Numbered from the stretch's first letter, positions 1-6,542 are shown. The stretch is DNA of 32,511 nucleotides from Bacillota bacterium (GCA_023388495.1 JAEWGC010000029.1:1-32511), one strand, 5' to 3'. The notes: generated from the letters alone by a model not told the origin. Made by a program: numbers and translations.

Positions 1-2
1 GA

Positions 3-155
3 GTAAGTAGAAGTACCTATACAAGTTATGAGACGGGAGCAATAAATCCATCATTAGATGTAGCAATAAGGATTAAAAAGGCATTAAGAACAAATGATGA
101 TAATATTTTTTTAATCAATAAAGTCACAAATTGTGACGAAGTTTACACAGCATAA
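3..155 (+). CDS. Cro/CI-type HTH regulator, C-terminal fragment (cut by window edge)
   Basis: The open frame enters from the left edge and stops at 153-155, so only the last 50 residues are visible. They read as the second half of an XRE helix-turn-helix: SRSTYTSYETG (recognition helix and following turn), NPSLDVAIRIKKAL (helices 4-5), then a short tail NDDNIFLINKVTN. This layout is the usual one for small phage repressor or Cro-like proteins that bind operators of the lysogeny switch. It sits at the left end of the early region next to two leftward genes, which fits a switch regulator. The DNA-binding N-terminus and start are outside the window, so repressor and Cro cannot be told apart. Confidence 0.75.
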   Translation, partial: VSRSTYTSYETGAINPSLDVAIRIKKALRTNDDNIFLINKVTNCDEVYTA

Positions 156-158
156 GAC

Positions 159-186
159 AACTTAATTATCTCATAAAAATAAATTC
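159..186 (+). repeat. 28-bp direct repeat, copy 1
   Basis: An exact 28-base match, starting AACTTAATTATCTCATAAAA, to positions 830-857. The similarity is looser on both sides: CAGCATA lies just upstream in both copies and GTTGGAAG downstream in both. This copy begins right after the stop codon of the regulator fragment and forms the leader of the next small ORF. Confidence 0.85.
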
Positions 187-219
187 GAAAAAGCATAGGA
201 GTTGGAAGGGGTGAGAAGG

Positions 220-381
220 GTGGAGAAGAAGCTTGAGGAACTAATAAAAGAATATAACCAGGATGATGAGAATTTTATTGCTATTGAAACACTTAAAATT
301 TTCATGACGTCAAAAGATGACAAGGTGAAACTTGATGCTCTAGAGTTATTAGGAAAAATTGGGCGACCTAATTCCCATTAA
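220..381 (+). CDS. small helical protein of unknown function
   Basis: A 53-residue frame starting at GTG 220, with GGAAGGGG about 8 bases upstream. An in-frame GTG at 211 is too close to that site. The product is charged and probably all-helical: two helices around EKKLEELIKEYNQ and ENFIAIETLKIFM, then KVKLDALELLGKIG. I do not recognise a family. It follows the regulator fragment and ends 14 bases before the convergent gene at 396-704. Given the good ribosome binding site it is probably real, but no function can be assigned. Confidence 0.5.
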   Translation: MEKKLEELIKEYNQDDENFIAIETLKIFMTSKDDKVKLDALELLGKIGRPNSH

Positions 382-395
382 GTCACCCAGACAGT

Positions 396-704
396 TTATT
401 TTATTGAAACTATACCATCTTTATAATTAACTTCACCATAGGCTATAGGTAATGTGATTAATTTGTTTTTAATGTCAATAATTTTCTCTTGGTCATCTAA
501 TTTTACAGATTCAGAGCAGTAGAATGAGCCTATAGAAGAGAATGCAACAAGCTTGATGGCCCATTTGTTATCATCTGGTTTTTTATTGGAATACATCCCA
601 GAAAAATAGTCATAAGAATGTCCAATAATTTTAAATTCAATGCTATCTTTTTTTAAGGTTTCGATAAAACTGTAGAAAGATGAAAACGTCGTAAAGTGAA
701 CCAT
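396..704 (-). CDS. hypothetical protein, leftward lysogeny-region gene
   Basis: A 102-residue soluble protein on the minus strand, with a strong AAGGAGGG site a few bases before its ATG at 704 and a promoter further upstream (754-782). There is no signal peptide, membrane segment or motif I recognise. It contains aromatic and beta-prone stretches (FKIIGHSYDYFSGMY, KWAIKLVAFSSIGSFY). Leftward genes between repressor and early operon are typically expressed in the lysogen, and many are accessory cargo. It lies between the two copies of a 28-bp direct repeat, which suggests insertion or duplication of this segment. Function unknown. Confidence 0.6.
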   Translation of the reverse strand: MVHFTTFSSFYSFIETLKKDSIEFKIIGHSYDYFSGMYSNKKPDDNKWAIKLVAFSSIGSFYCSESVKLDDQEKIIDIKNKLITLPIAYGEVNYKDGIVSIK

Positions 705-753
705 GTATAAAACCCTCCTTATAATTACTCGGCTTGGCAGAGCCTGTACTTAC

Positions 754-782
754 ATTATAGGGGAAATTAGATAGATTTTCCA
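754..782 (-). promoter_or_regulatory. sigma-A-type promoter for the 396-704 gene
   Basis: Read leftward there is a -10 TATAAT (754-759) and a weak -35 TGGAAA (777-782) at exactly 17 bp. The downstream side contains GTAAGTACA, nearly identical to the segment after the -10 of the second leftward gene. A small inverted repeat GGCT/AGCC (731-744) lies in the leader. Confidence 0.55.
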
Positions 783-829
783 GTCCTTGATTGGATTAGC
801 TTTGGAGAATAAGAATAATTGTTCAGCAT

Positions 830-857
830 AACTTAATTATCTCATAAAAATAAATTC
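830..857 (+). repeat. 28-bp direct repeat, copy 2
   Basis: Exact copy of 159-186. It is preceded by CAGCATA, the same bases that end the regulator gene at copy 1 apart from a 4-base difference in spacing, and it again forms the leader of a micro-ORF. This looks like a remnant of a duplicated repressor-end plus leader. Confidence 0.85.
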
Positions 858-902
858 AAAAAAAGTAGTAATGGTTGGAAGAAATGTAAGGGGGTGAGAG
901 TG

Positions 903-989
903 ATGAGTAAATTACAGTGGATTTCATTGATACTAGCAATATTATCAATAGTTTTTTCAATTACTAATTACTATGTTTCAAAAAAATGA
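903..989 (+). CDS. 28-residue single-span membrane peptide
   Basis: ATG 903 is preceded by AAGGGGGTGAG at good spacing. The peptide has a short polar start (MSKLQW), one hydrophobic span of about 18 residues (ISLILAILSIVFSITNYY) and a basic tail VSKK. This is the architecture of small membrane toxins of type I systems and of small phage membrane peptides generally. Its 3' end overlaps by 12 bases the 3' end of the convergent gene at 978-1505, so opposing transcripts would pair there. It is too short for family assignment; the toxin idea is inference only. Confidence 0.5.
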   Translation: MSKLQWISLILAILSIVFSITNYYVSKK

Positions 990-1505
990 TTTAACTGGTT
1001 CTATAGGACATGAGAGAGTAATATAAATTCTCTTCTTATTTGTGAGTAAATGAAATTTTGCTTTGTGATTTGAGTTAAAGATTTTAGATTCTTTATTTAC
1101 TTTAAAATGGATAAATTCCATTTTTACTCCATTAGAGTCAATATGTATAGGGAAGTCAGCAGTTAATACTCTCTCGGTAACTGGAATATCAGTTTCAGGG
1201 AATCTAGGATAATATCTTTCACCAATCCACTTATGGAGTAAAGAACATCCAAATGAGGCTCCTTCTGAATCAATAAGGAACATATTAGTAATAGAAACAC
1301 TACGAGATGATGAATTTTCAAATGTTATAAGAAATGTATAACTATTGAAATTATCAAATTCAGCACATGTGAATTTTTGAATTGTAGCTGTTAGTTTTAA
1401 CCTTTTATTTAATATAGAAATAATCAACTGTGATGTTGAGATTAGAAAAGCAATTATAGAAATAAAAGCAAGAATATTTTCTTTGTTATTAATAATAAAT
1501 TTCAT
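978..1505 (-). CDS. membrane-anchored hypothetical protein
   Basis: A 175-residue leftward gene with a GAGGAGG site upstream of ATG 1505. Residues about 10-33 are one hydrophobic helix (ILAFISIIAFLISTSQLIISI) followed by a basic NKRLK, then roughly 140 residues of beta-rich soluble domain. It probably sits in the membrane with a single N-terminal anchor. The gene has its own promoter at 1581-1609, of the same design as that of the other leftward gene, so both are likely expressed from the prophage. A role in host protection or lysogenic conversion is possible, but nothing in the sequence proves it. Confidence 0.6.
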   Translation of the reverse strand: MKFIINNKENILAFISIIAFLISTSQLIISILNKRLKLTATIQKFTCAEFDNFNSYTFLITFENSSSRSVSITNMFLIDSEGASFGCSLLHKWIGERYYPRFPETDIPVTERVLTADFPIHIDSNGVKMEFIHFKVNKESKIFNSNHKAKFHLLTNKKRIYITLSCPIEPVKSFF

Positions 1506-1553
1506 ATGGTATTCCTCCTCATTTTATCTAATTAAGTTACTAACATCATAAGT

Positions 1554-1609
1554 ACTAAATTTAGTAAAGTTTGTACTTATATTATAGGAGAATATTAGAG
1601 GAAATACAA
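1554..1609 (-). promoter_or_regulatory. promoter and palindromic operator-like site for the 978-1505 gene
   Basis: Read leftward: -35 TTGTAT (1604-1609), a 17-bp spacer, then -10 TATAAT (1581-1586). Just downstream is a perfect 12-bp palindrome, ACTAAATTTAGT (1554-1565), nested inside a looser AAGTAC/GTACTT inverted repeat. A palindrome in the first transcribed bases is a likely binding site for a dimeric regulator; which regulator is unknown. Confidence 0.6.
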
Positions 1610-1680
1610 TTTCAATTATTATTGAAACATATAGAATAGGACAAATTAGCAGTTTCATACATTGTATCGAGGTGGTGAAT

Positions 1681-1881
1681 ATGGGTCAAATAAGAAAAGC
1701 TATTATTACAGTTGGAGGGATTCCATGGGAAGATCTGACTGATGAACATAGAGGAAAGATAATAAAAAGAAATACAGATGTGGCTGCAGAGATAGTAACA
1801 AGAGAAGTTATAAGAATGGCAGAGGAAGGGAGTACAGTTGAGGAAATTAGCAAGTTTTTAGGACTGGATAAGGAGGTCTAG
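1681..1881 (+). CDS. small putative DNA-binding protein, first gene of early operon
   Basis: A 66-residue protein. ATG 1681 is chosen because GAGGTG lies 6 bases upstream; earlier in-frame GTGs overlap that site. The last third (IRMAEEGSTVEEISKFLGLD) reads as a short helix-turn-helix: helix, turn after EGST, then EEISKFLGL. The N-terminal half (MGQIRKAIITVGGIPWEDL) has no motif I recognise. It opens the long rightward early operon and is followed closely by two tiny genes. A regulatory role is plausible but unproven. Confidence 0.6.
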   Translation: MGQIRKAIITVGGIPWEDLTDEHRGKIIKRNTDVAAEIVTREVIRMAEEGSTVEEISKFLGLDKEV

Positions 1882-1883
1882 GT

Positions 1884-2060
1884 ATGGAAGATAAACTAAG
1901 AGAATTAATTAAGAGATATGAGGAGTATAAGGAGGAACAAATTGAATTATCGAAAAAAGCAGATGGATATAGTCAAGGATTGCACGAAGGTTATGCTGAT
2001 GCCTTTGAGCTAGTTATTGAACACCTTGAATCCGTCTTGGAAGGAGAGAGGAAGAGATGA
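1884..2060 (+). CDS. small coiled-coil phage protein
   Basis: A 58-residue protein with AAGGAGGT ahead of ATG 1884, starting 2 bases after the previous stop. It is almost entirely helical and charged (MEDKLRELIKRYEEYKEEQI), with a middle GYSQGLHEGYADAFE. This kind of early mini-protein is common in clostridial phages and has no assigned function. It ends in an ATGA overlap with the next gene, so the two are translationally coupled. Confidence 0.6.
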   Translation: MEDKLRELIKRYEEYKEEQIELSKKADGYSQGLHEGYADAFELVIEHLESVLEGERKR

Positions 2061-2170
2061 AACAAATCAGATTAATCAGTTTCATCTGTAAAGCAGAAGA
2101 GTTACCTAAAAGGCTAAAAGAGGAATGGGAAAAGTTAGAAAAGATTAAAAAGGAAAAGAAAACAGCTTAG
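2057..2170 (+). CDS. 37-residue basic mini-protein
   Basis: ATG 2057 overlaps the previous stop (ATGA), with GGAGAGAGGAAGAG just upstream. The product starts MKQIRLISFICKAEELP and ends in a lysine-rich helix (KLEKIKKEKKTA). No family is recognisable. The overlap and ribosome binding site argue that it is translated as part of the operon. Confidence 0.45.
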   Translation: MKQIRLISFICKAEELPKRLKEEWEKLEKIKKEKKTA

Positions 2171-2214
2171 TTTCTTCATTAATTAAATTTTATCACGAAA
2201 AGAGGTGAAATTGA

Positions 2215-2649
2215 ATGAATGAAAATTGCAGAAACATATATCAATTAGCTAGAAATGTTGCAGGTTTAACTCAATTAGAAGCAGCTGAACGTCTTAATGT
2301 AAGTGTGAGAGCGTTAGGAAATTATGAACTAGGAAACACAGTACCTCATGGAGATATAGTAGCAGACATGGCAGAAGTATATGGAACTAGATGGCTAGGA
2401 TATGAACATTTAAGGCAATCTACAAAATTAGGAAGGCAGATCCTACCAGCTATCAATATTGATGATATAGCTAAATCAGTTTTAGTTTTACAAAAGGAAT
2501 CAGGAGATGTTGAAGATGTTAAATCTTGCATGATAAAGATAGCTTGTGATGGAAAGATAGACAAGCATGAGGAAGATAGGTGGGATGAAGTTACCAAAGA
2601 AGTCTTTGAAATGGCAGGAGCAGCATTATCAGTAGTATTTTCAAGATAA
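2215..2649 (+). CDS. XRE-family helix-turn-helix transcriptional regulator
   Basis: A 144-residue protein with AGAGGTG before ATG 2215. Residues about 6-55 form a clear Cro/CI HTH: NIYQLARNVAGLTQLEAAER (helices 1-2), LNVSVRALGNYELGNTVP (recognition helix and turn), then DIVADMAEVYGT. The C-terminal part (about 75-144) is helical and may dimerise (KIACDGKIDKHEEDRWDEV). Such proteins sit early in clostridial phage operons and tune early transcription. It is distinct from the regulator cut at the left edge. Confidence 0.85.
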   Translation: MNENCRNIYQLARNVAGLTQLEAAERLNVSVRALGNYELGNTVPHGDIVADMAEVYGTRWLGYEHLRQSTKLGRQILPAINIDDIAKSVLVLQKESGDVEDVKSCMIKIACDGKIDKHEEDRWDEVTKEVFEMAGAALSVVFSR

Positions 2650-2662
2650 GGAGGTGGACAAG

Positions 2663-2965
2663 TTGTTAAGCACAGAAACTGCATTAGATCTTAGATACAA
2701 TATAGCAGCTCTAACTATAGCTATATGTTCAGAAGAATTCATGTTACCTGAAAAAGCATTCTCCATAATTTCTGATGAAAACTTTCAACTAAGTAAAGAT
2801 GATGTAGAAGATATGATAGCGTTGCTTAATCAAGGCATGACTTATAGACAGATAGCTGAAATATATAATTCAACAGATTCAAATATATTTCATAGAGTAA
2901 AGAGATATAAAGCCAAAAAAGAAAAAGAGCTCTCAAGCGGCAACTTGAAAAGCTCAGTAAACTAA
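2663..2965 (+). CDS. small helix-turn-helix protein (TTG start)
   Basis: The frame could start at GTG 2654, but that codon lies inside the AAGGAGG site. TTG 2663, 8 bases downstream of it, is the better start and gives 100 residues. The N-terminal half is helical; residues about 57-84 (ALLNQGMTYRQIAEIYNSTD then NIFHRVKRY) look like a resolvase-type HTH. It follows the XRE regulator by 13 bases. A DNA-binding role is likely, but the partner and target are unknown. Confidence 0.65.
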   Translation: MLSTETALDLRYNIAALTIAICSEEFMLPEKAFSIISDENFQLSKDDVEDMIALLNQGMTYRQIAEIYNSTDSNIFHRVKRYKAKKEKELSSGNLKSSVN

Positions 2966-2978
2966 AAATAAACTATTT

Positions 2979-2998
2979 CCTCTATTATAACATAGAGG
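2979..2998 (+). other. hairpin between early genes
   Basis: A perfect 7-bp stem CCTCTAT/ATAGAGG with a 6-base loop. There is no U-tract, so it is not a normal terminator. It may stabilise or process the early transcript. Confidence 0.35.
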
Positions 2999-3026
2999 AT
3001 CCAGAGAGTACAAGGAGGTAAATAGA

Positions 3027-3191
3027 ATGTTTAATATAACGGAAGAAGATTTAAAAGGATTACTTAAAACTATCAGATATAACATAGATGCACTTAAAGA
3101 AGGAAATATAGATGAAGCAATATTTAGCTTAGAAGTATTAGAGTCACACCTAGAAAATAATTTAATCAATGAAGATAGGAAGGTAGCATAA
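3027..3191 (+). CDS. 54-residue helical early protein
   Basis: ATG 3027 has AAGGAGG 8 bases upstream. The product is acidic and all-helical (MFNITEEDLKGLLKTIRYNI, then DEAIFSLEVLESHLENN). No known family is evident. Its stop overlaps the start of the zinc-ribbon gene that follows (TAATG), placing it firmly in the early operon. Confidence 0.6.
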   Translation: MFNITEEDLKGLLKTIRYNIDALKEGNIDEAIFSLEVLESHLENNLINEDRKVA

Positions 3192-3334
3192 TGAGATGTC
3201 CTAGATGTAAGACAGAAGTAACAACTAGAAAGTATGAACGATTCTTTTGTCCATGTGGAAGGATTTTAATGGTGATTAAAATTAATAAAAAAGAAGAAGT
3301 GGTGGATGTTACACCAGAGAAGGAGGATAAGTAA
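3191..3334 (+). CDS. zinc-ribbon mini-protein
   Basis: A 47-residue protein starting in the TAATG overlap. Cysteines at 3, 6, 20 and 22 (CPRC and CPCG knuckles) form a four-cysteine zinc ribbon in the first 25 residues; the rest is a charged tail. Phage mini-ribbons of this kind usually bind nucleic acid or a partner protein. It ends with an overlap into the Gam-like gene, so expression is coupled to the recombination genes. Confidence 0.65.
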   Translation: MRCPRCKTEVTTRKYERFFCPCGRILMVIKINKKEEVVDVTPEKEDK

Positions 3335-3894
3335 TGGAAAATGCAATTTTAAATATTTTGGAAGAAGCTATAGACGAGCATTTAGAGGAAGTAACAGAAG
3401 ATAGATGGAGAATTAAATCTGATGAAGAAGCTGAATGGTGGATTGATGAGAAGGAAGAGGAATTAGTAGAAGTTAGAAGATATAAGATGGCCTTAGAAAA
3501 TAAGATTCAAGTATTAAAGGAAAAGCTTGAAAAAGCTCAAAAAGAAGAAGAGTTCATTATTGAACAAAGGAACGGAAAATTAATAGAGTATTTTGAGTCC
3601 ATAGATGAAAAGCAGATGAAGAAAACTCAGACAATGCTGAAATATAGATTGCCAAGTGGTGAACTAGTCAAAAAGTTCCCTGGACCTAAATTTGAAAGGG
3701 ATGAAGAAAAGCTTACTAAATGGCTTGAAGATAATAAGATGGATGAATTTATCGAAGTGAAAAAACAAGCTAAATGGGGCGAATTAAAGAAAGCTACAAA
3801 AGTAGTAGGTGGACAAGTAGTTACTGAAGATGGAGAAATTGTAGAAGGTGTAGAAGTAGTGGAGAGAGCTCCTGAATTTAAAGTGGAGGTGTAG
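3334..3894 (+). CDS. gam: Mu Gam-like host-nuclease inhibitor
   Basis: A 186-residue protein overlapping the previous stop by one base. Residues 25-75 (KSDEEAEWWIDEKEEELVEV and the following long charged helix) match the layout of the Mu Gam-like family: a coiled-coil dimer, then a compact domain with YRLPSGELVKKFPGPKFERD. Members bind double-stranded DNA ends and shield them from host exonucleases such as RecBCD or AddAB. The next gene is an ERF annealing protein, a common pairing in Firmicute phages. The acidic C-terminal tail (VVTEDGEIVEGVEVVERAPE) is usual. Confidence 0.85.
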   Translation: MENAILNILEEAIDEHLEEVTEDRWRIKSDEEAEWWIDEKEEELVEVRRYKMALENKIQVLKEKLEKAQKEEEFIIEQRNGKLIEYFESIDEKQMKKTQTMLKYRLPSGELVKKFPGPKFERDEEKLTKWLEDNKMDEFIEVKKQAKWGELKKATKVVGGQVVTEDGEIVEGVEVVERAPEFKVEV

Positions 3895-3896
3895 CT

Positions 3897-4562
3897 ATGA
3901 ATAAATCAGATAGTATTACTGAGTTAGCAAAGGCATTAGCTAAATTTCAAGGAGAAATAAAGAATCCAAGTAATACAGCTACTAATCCATATTTTAAATC
4001 AAAATATGCACCTTTAAATGATGTATTGAACTTAGTTAGACCTCTACTGTCTAAGAATGGATTATCAATCTTACAAGCTCCTTCTGGAGATGGGGAGAAC
4101 ATAGTAGTAACTACAACATTGATACATGAATCAGGGGAATGGATAGAGTTCCCTCCCCTGGTACTCAAAGCAGATAAAGCTACAGCTCAAGGAGCAGGAT
4201 CAGCTATAACTTATGCAAGAAGATATGCACTATCAGCAGTATTAGGAATCAGTAGTGAGGATGATGATGACGGAAATCATGCAGAGCCTAATACACCAGC
4301 AGTAGAAAAAGGTAAAAAGGGCGAAAAACAGACAACGCAACAACCTCAGAAAACAGATGAAGATAAAAAAGCTATAGTTGATAATTCTCTAGCTTCTGAT
4401 GCCCAAGTGAACTACATCAATAAGTTAGTAGAGGTAAAAGGCTATGGAATGGAAGCTATGATTAATTACATTAAAACAGCTTACAATAAATCAGATGTAA
4501 AGGCATTGGGCAAGAAGGAGGCAGGAGAAGTAATCAATATGCTAAATGGATTAGGAGCTTAA
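3897..4562 (+). CDS. erf: ERF-family single-strand annealing recombinase
   Basis: A 221-residue protein starting 2 bases after Gam's stop. Residues 1-125 carry the ERF core: NPYFKSKYAPLNDVLNLVRP, NGLSILQAP, TTLIHESGEWIE and the signature AQGAGSAITYARRYALSAVL. ERF proteins form rings that anneal complementary single strands in phage recombination. A charged linker (DDDDGN..., then a Lys/Gln-rich stretch) leads to a C-terminal helical domain (about 165-221) that in relatives contacts other proteins. No phage exonuclease or SSB is seen beside it, so it probably relies on host functions or genes outside the window. Confidence 0.9.
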   Translation: MNKSDSITELAKALAKFQGEIKNPSNTATNPYFKSKYAPLNDVLNLVRPLLSKNGLSILQAPSGDGENIVVTTTLIHESGEWIEFPPLVLKADKATAQGAGSAITYARRYALSAVLGISSEDDDDGNHAEPNTPAVEKGKKGEKQTTQQPQKTDEDKKAIVDNSLASDAQVNYINKLVEVKGYGMEAMINYIKTAYNKSDVKALGKKEAGEVINMLNGLGA

Positions 4563-4613
4563 TTATATTAGGGAGAGAGATCCCCCTTGGTTATAAAGAG
4601 GGTAGGTGATTAT

Positions 4614-5570
4614 ATGGCTAGACCGACAAAACAAGGATTAGAATATTTTGCTTTAGATGTAGTAATGAGTGATGAAGTAGAAATTATAGAGGCCGAACAT
4701 GGGCTAGTAGGATTTGCAGTATTAATTAAACTGTTCCAAAAAATATACTCAGAAGGATATTACTATGAGTGGGAAGATAGAGAGCAGATACTTTTTAGTA
4801 ATAGAGTTTCTGTCGACAGAAACAAGGTAGTATCCATAGTTAATGACTGTATAAAGTGGGATATATTCGACAAGCAGATATATGAGAGATATAAGATATT
4901 AACCTCAAGAAGAATACAAAATCATTATTTTACATCCACATATAAGAGAGTAAATGTTGAAGCAATTGAAGAATACTTGCTAATAGATGTGTCTGATAGG
5001 AATAACTTAAATGTAATTAGGGTTTCTGATGACGGAAACGAAGATACAAATCTAGATACTGATGTTGAAAGTACACAAAGTAAAAGTAAAAGTAAAAGTA
5101 AAAGTAAAAGTAAAGTAAAAGATAAAGAAAAGAATATAGAGTTGCAACAAGATTGCAACGAAGATGAAATTCCCGAAGAACCAGAAGAAGAAGTAAAACT
5201 TGATTACGAAGAAGATAGTACAGAAATACAACTATCTAGGTTTATGATTGATGAAATGTTAAGAATAAAGCCAGATTCTAAGGTGCCAGATAAAGATGTT
5301 AAAAAGCTGCAAGGTTGGGCAGAGCAAATAGATTATATGCTAAGAATTGATAAAAGAAGTCCTAGGGATATAGCAGAACTATTTAGATGGTCCCAAGAGG
5401 ATAGTTTCTGGTGTTCAAATATACGGAGTCCAAGGAAGCTTAGGGAGAAGTGGGACACATTAGAGCTGCAGAAAAATAAAGACAGTCCTAAGTCTAAACC
5501 TAAAGTTAATAATAATTTATCAAAGCTAGAAGAAATGTATAGAAAGGCAAAGGAGGATGAGTTGTCATGA
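4614..5570 (+). CDS. phage replisome organiser / DUF4373 (Lin1244-type) replication initiator
   Basis: ATG 4614 gives 318 residues starting MARPTKQGLEYFALDVVMSD, the normal start of this family; an upstream in-frame TTG has no supported site. The N-terminal domain (about 1-135) is the winged-helix initiator domain with HGLVGFAVLIKLFQKIYSEG. A low-complexity linker with six Ser-Lys pairs (about 156-167) and an acidic stretch follow, then a C-terminal domain (about 205-285: LRIKPDSKVPDKDVKKLQGW and WCSNIRSPRKLREKWDTL) typical of phage replication proteins. It likely binds the phage origin and recruits the helicase loader encoded next. The linker DNA carries tandem repeats that may be the origin. 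Confidence 0.85.
   Translation: MARPTKQGLEYFALDVVMSDEVEIIEAEHGLVGFAVLIKLFQKIYSEGYYYEWEDREQILFSNRVSVDRNKVVSIVNDCIKWDIFDKQIYERYKILTSRRIQNHYFTSTYKRVNVEAIEEYLLIDVSDRNNLNVIRVSDDGNEDTNLDTDVESTQSKSKSKSKSKSKVKDKEKNIELQQDCNEDEIPEEPEEEVKLDYEEDSTEIQLSRFMIDEMLRIKPDSKVPDKDVKKLQGWAEQIDYMLRIDKRSPRDIAELFRWSQEDSFWCSNIRSPRKLREKWDTLELQKNKDSPKSKPKVNNNLSKLEEMYRKAKEDELS
5079..5159 (+). repeat. tandem hexamer repeats plus paired TTGCAAC boxes (candidate origin)
   Basis: Six copies of AGTAAA run without interruption from 5079 to 5114, encoding Ser-Lys pairs. Downstream, the palindrome GTTGCAAC (5141-5148) is followed by ATTGCAAC (5152-5159), so TTGCAAC recurs exactly 11 bp apart, one helical turn. Iterons plus AT-rich DNA inside the initiator gene is the classic arrangement of phage origins such as lambda ori in gene O. 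Origin function is inference. Confidence 0.45.
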
Positions 5571-6112
5571 CGAAATCAGAAGTAATCAAATTGTTTGCAA
5601 TGTTGGCAGCAGCTTATCCAAATATGAAGGAGATAGAAACACCTACAGTTGAAATATGGTTTGACTGCTTAAAAGATGTGGATTTAAATATTGCATTAGC
5701 AGCCATAAAAAAACACATCCTGGAAAGTCCATTTCCTCCTGTAATAGCTGATATAAGAAAACAAATAGTGGCTGTAACCACTCCACTAGAAGATAGATTA
5801 GATAGTTCAGAGGCATGGGGAGAAGTAGTTAATGCAATGAAAAATTATGGATCCTATGAAGAGATTGAAGCACTAAAAAGTATGTCACCTACAACTAGAA
5901 AAGTTGTTAAATACATGAGCTGGAGAGAGATATGCCTTAGTGAAAACTTAGGAGTAATACGAGGACAATTTTTAAAAATGTATGGAACAGTAGCAGAAAG
6001 AGAAGAGCAAAATAGATTGTTACCAGAAGATCTAAAACAAAGAATAGGACAATTAGGAGAATTAGCAAATAAGATGAATATGAATAACATGCTAGAAGGT
6101 GATAGGAAGTGA
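5567..6112 (+). CDS. helicase loader (SPP1 G39P-like)
   Basis: A 181-residue protein whose ATG overlaps the initiator's stop (ATGA-type overlap). Residues 1-70 (KSEVIKLFAMLAAAYPNM, VEIWFDCLKDVDLNIALAAI, SPFPPVIADIRKQI) match the N-terminal domain of the loader/inhibitor of replicative helicase family. In SPP1 this protein binds helicase G40P and the organiser G38P and delivers helicase to the origin. The C-terminal part is helical and variable. No replicative helicase gene is present here, so the partner is presumably the host helicase. Its position directly after the initiator strongly supports the role. Confidence 0.8.
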   Translation: MTKSEVIKLFAMLAAAYPNMKEIETPTVEIWFDCLKDVDLNIALAAIKKHILESPFPPVIADIRKQIVAVTTPLEDRLDSSEAWGEVVNAMKNYGSYEEIEALKSMSPTTRKVVKYMSWREICLSENLGVIRGQFLKMYGTVAEREEQNRLLPEDLKQRIGQLGELANKMNMNNMLEGDRK

Positions 6113-6351
6113 ACGGAAAAGATAAGTTTCCCAACTGTTGGACATGCAATGATCACGGGATAGTATTTTTTAATAAAAAGATAAACGGAATAGAATATGA
6201 ATTTGGGGCCAAATGTAAATGTAAATTGGGGCAACAATCAAGTGATAAAATAGGCACAATAGAAAATGGCCTTGCAGAATATATGGCAGAGGAAAACTTT
6301 ACTAGATTTAAGAAAGTATATCCTGATTTAGTTATTGATTTAGTAGGCTAA
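6109..6351 (+). CDS. zinc-binding protein of the replication module
   Basis: An 80-residue protein starting at GTG 6109 in a GTGA overlap with the helicase loader stop. Cysteines at 10, 13, 36 and 38 (CWTCNDHG and CKCKLG) form a zinc ribbon like the one at the N-terminus of DnaI/DnaC-type helicase loaders. The rest (about 45-80) is a short helical tail. It lacks any ATPase domain. Overlap with the loader suggests that the two act together in helicase loading, which is inference. Confidence 0.65.
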   Translation: MNGKDKFPNCWTCNDHGIVFFNKKINGIEYEFGAKCKCKLGQQSSDKIGTIENGLAEYMAEENFTRFKKVYPDLVIDLVG

Positions 6352-6428
6352 GGCAATAGATAAACTTTATAAAAACGAGATAGATAAAAAAAGAATCGGG
6401 GACAAAGCCACGACTCAATTGTAATCAA

Positions 6429-6542
6429 TTAGAAAATATCACAGTTACAGAATATTAATACTAGTATTAAAAAGAAGAATAGTAGAGAAGTATCCATACC
6501 ACATTCTCTTCTACCGCCTCTACCGCCTAATAATTCGCCCAT
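6429..6542 (-). CDS. leftward 37-residue Gly/Cys-rich membrane micro-protein
   Basis: The 302-base gap between the replication genes and the next rightward gene holds this minus-strand frame. ATG 6542 is preceded by GGGGGTG at good distance. The product begins MGELLGGRGGRRECGMD, continues in a hydrophobic span (TSLLFFFLILVLIF) and ends CNCDIF. Glycine-rich start, one transmembrane helix and C-terminal cysteines resemble the small sporulation-associated or membrane micro-proteins of Bacilli and Clostridia. A TTGACA box lies about 65 bases upstream without a convincing -10. It is opposite to every neighbour, so it is expressed separately if at all. Real but unidentified is my best call. Confidence 0.5.
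   Translation of the reverse strand: MGELLGGRGGRRECGMDTSLLFFFLILVLIFCNCDIF

Noticed and set aside
2346..2684. Minus-strand frame of 112 codons
   Set aside because: It mirrors the XRE regulator, which has a full HTH and a good ribosome binding site; no start signal on the minus strand.
5854..6237. 127-codon minus-strand frame
   Set aside because: Opposite to the helicase loader and zinc-protein genes, which have clear domains and overlapping starts; no ribosome binding site.
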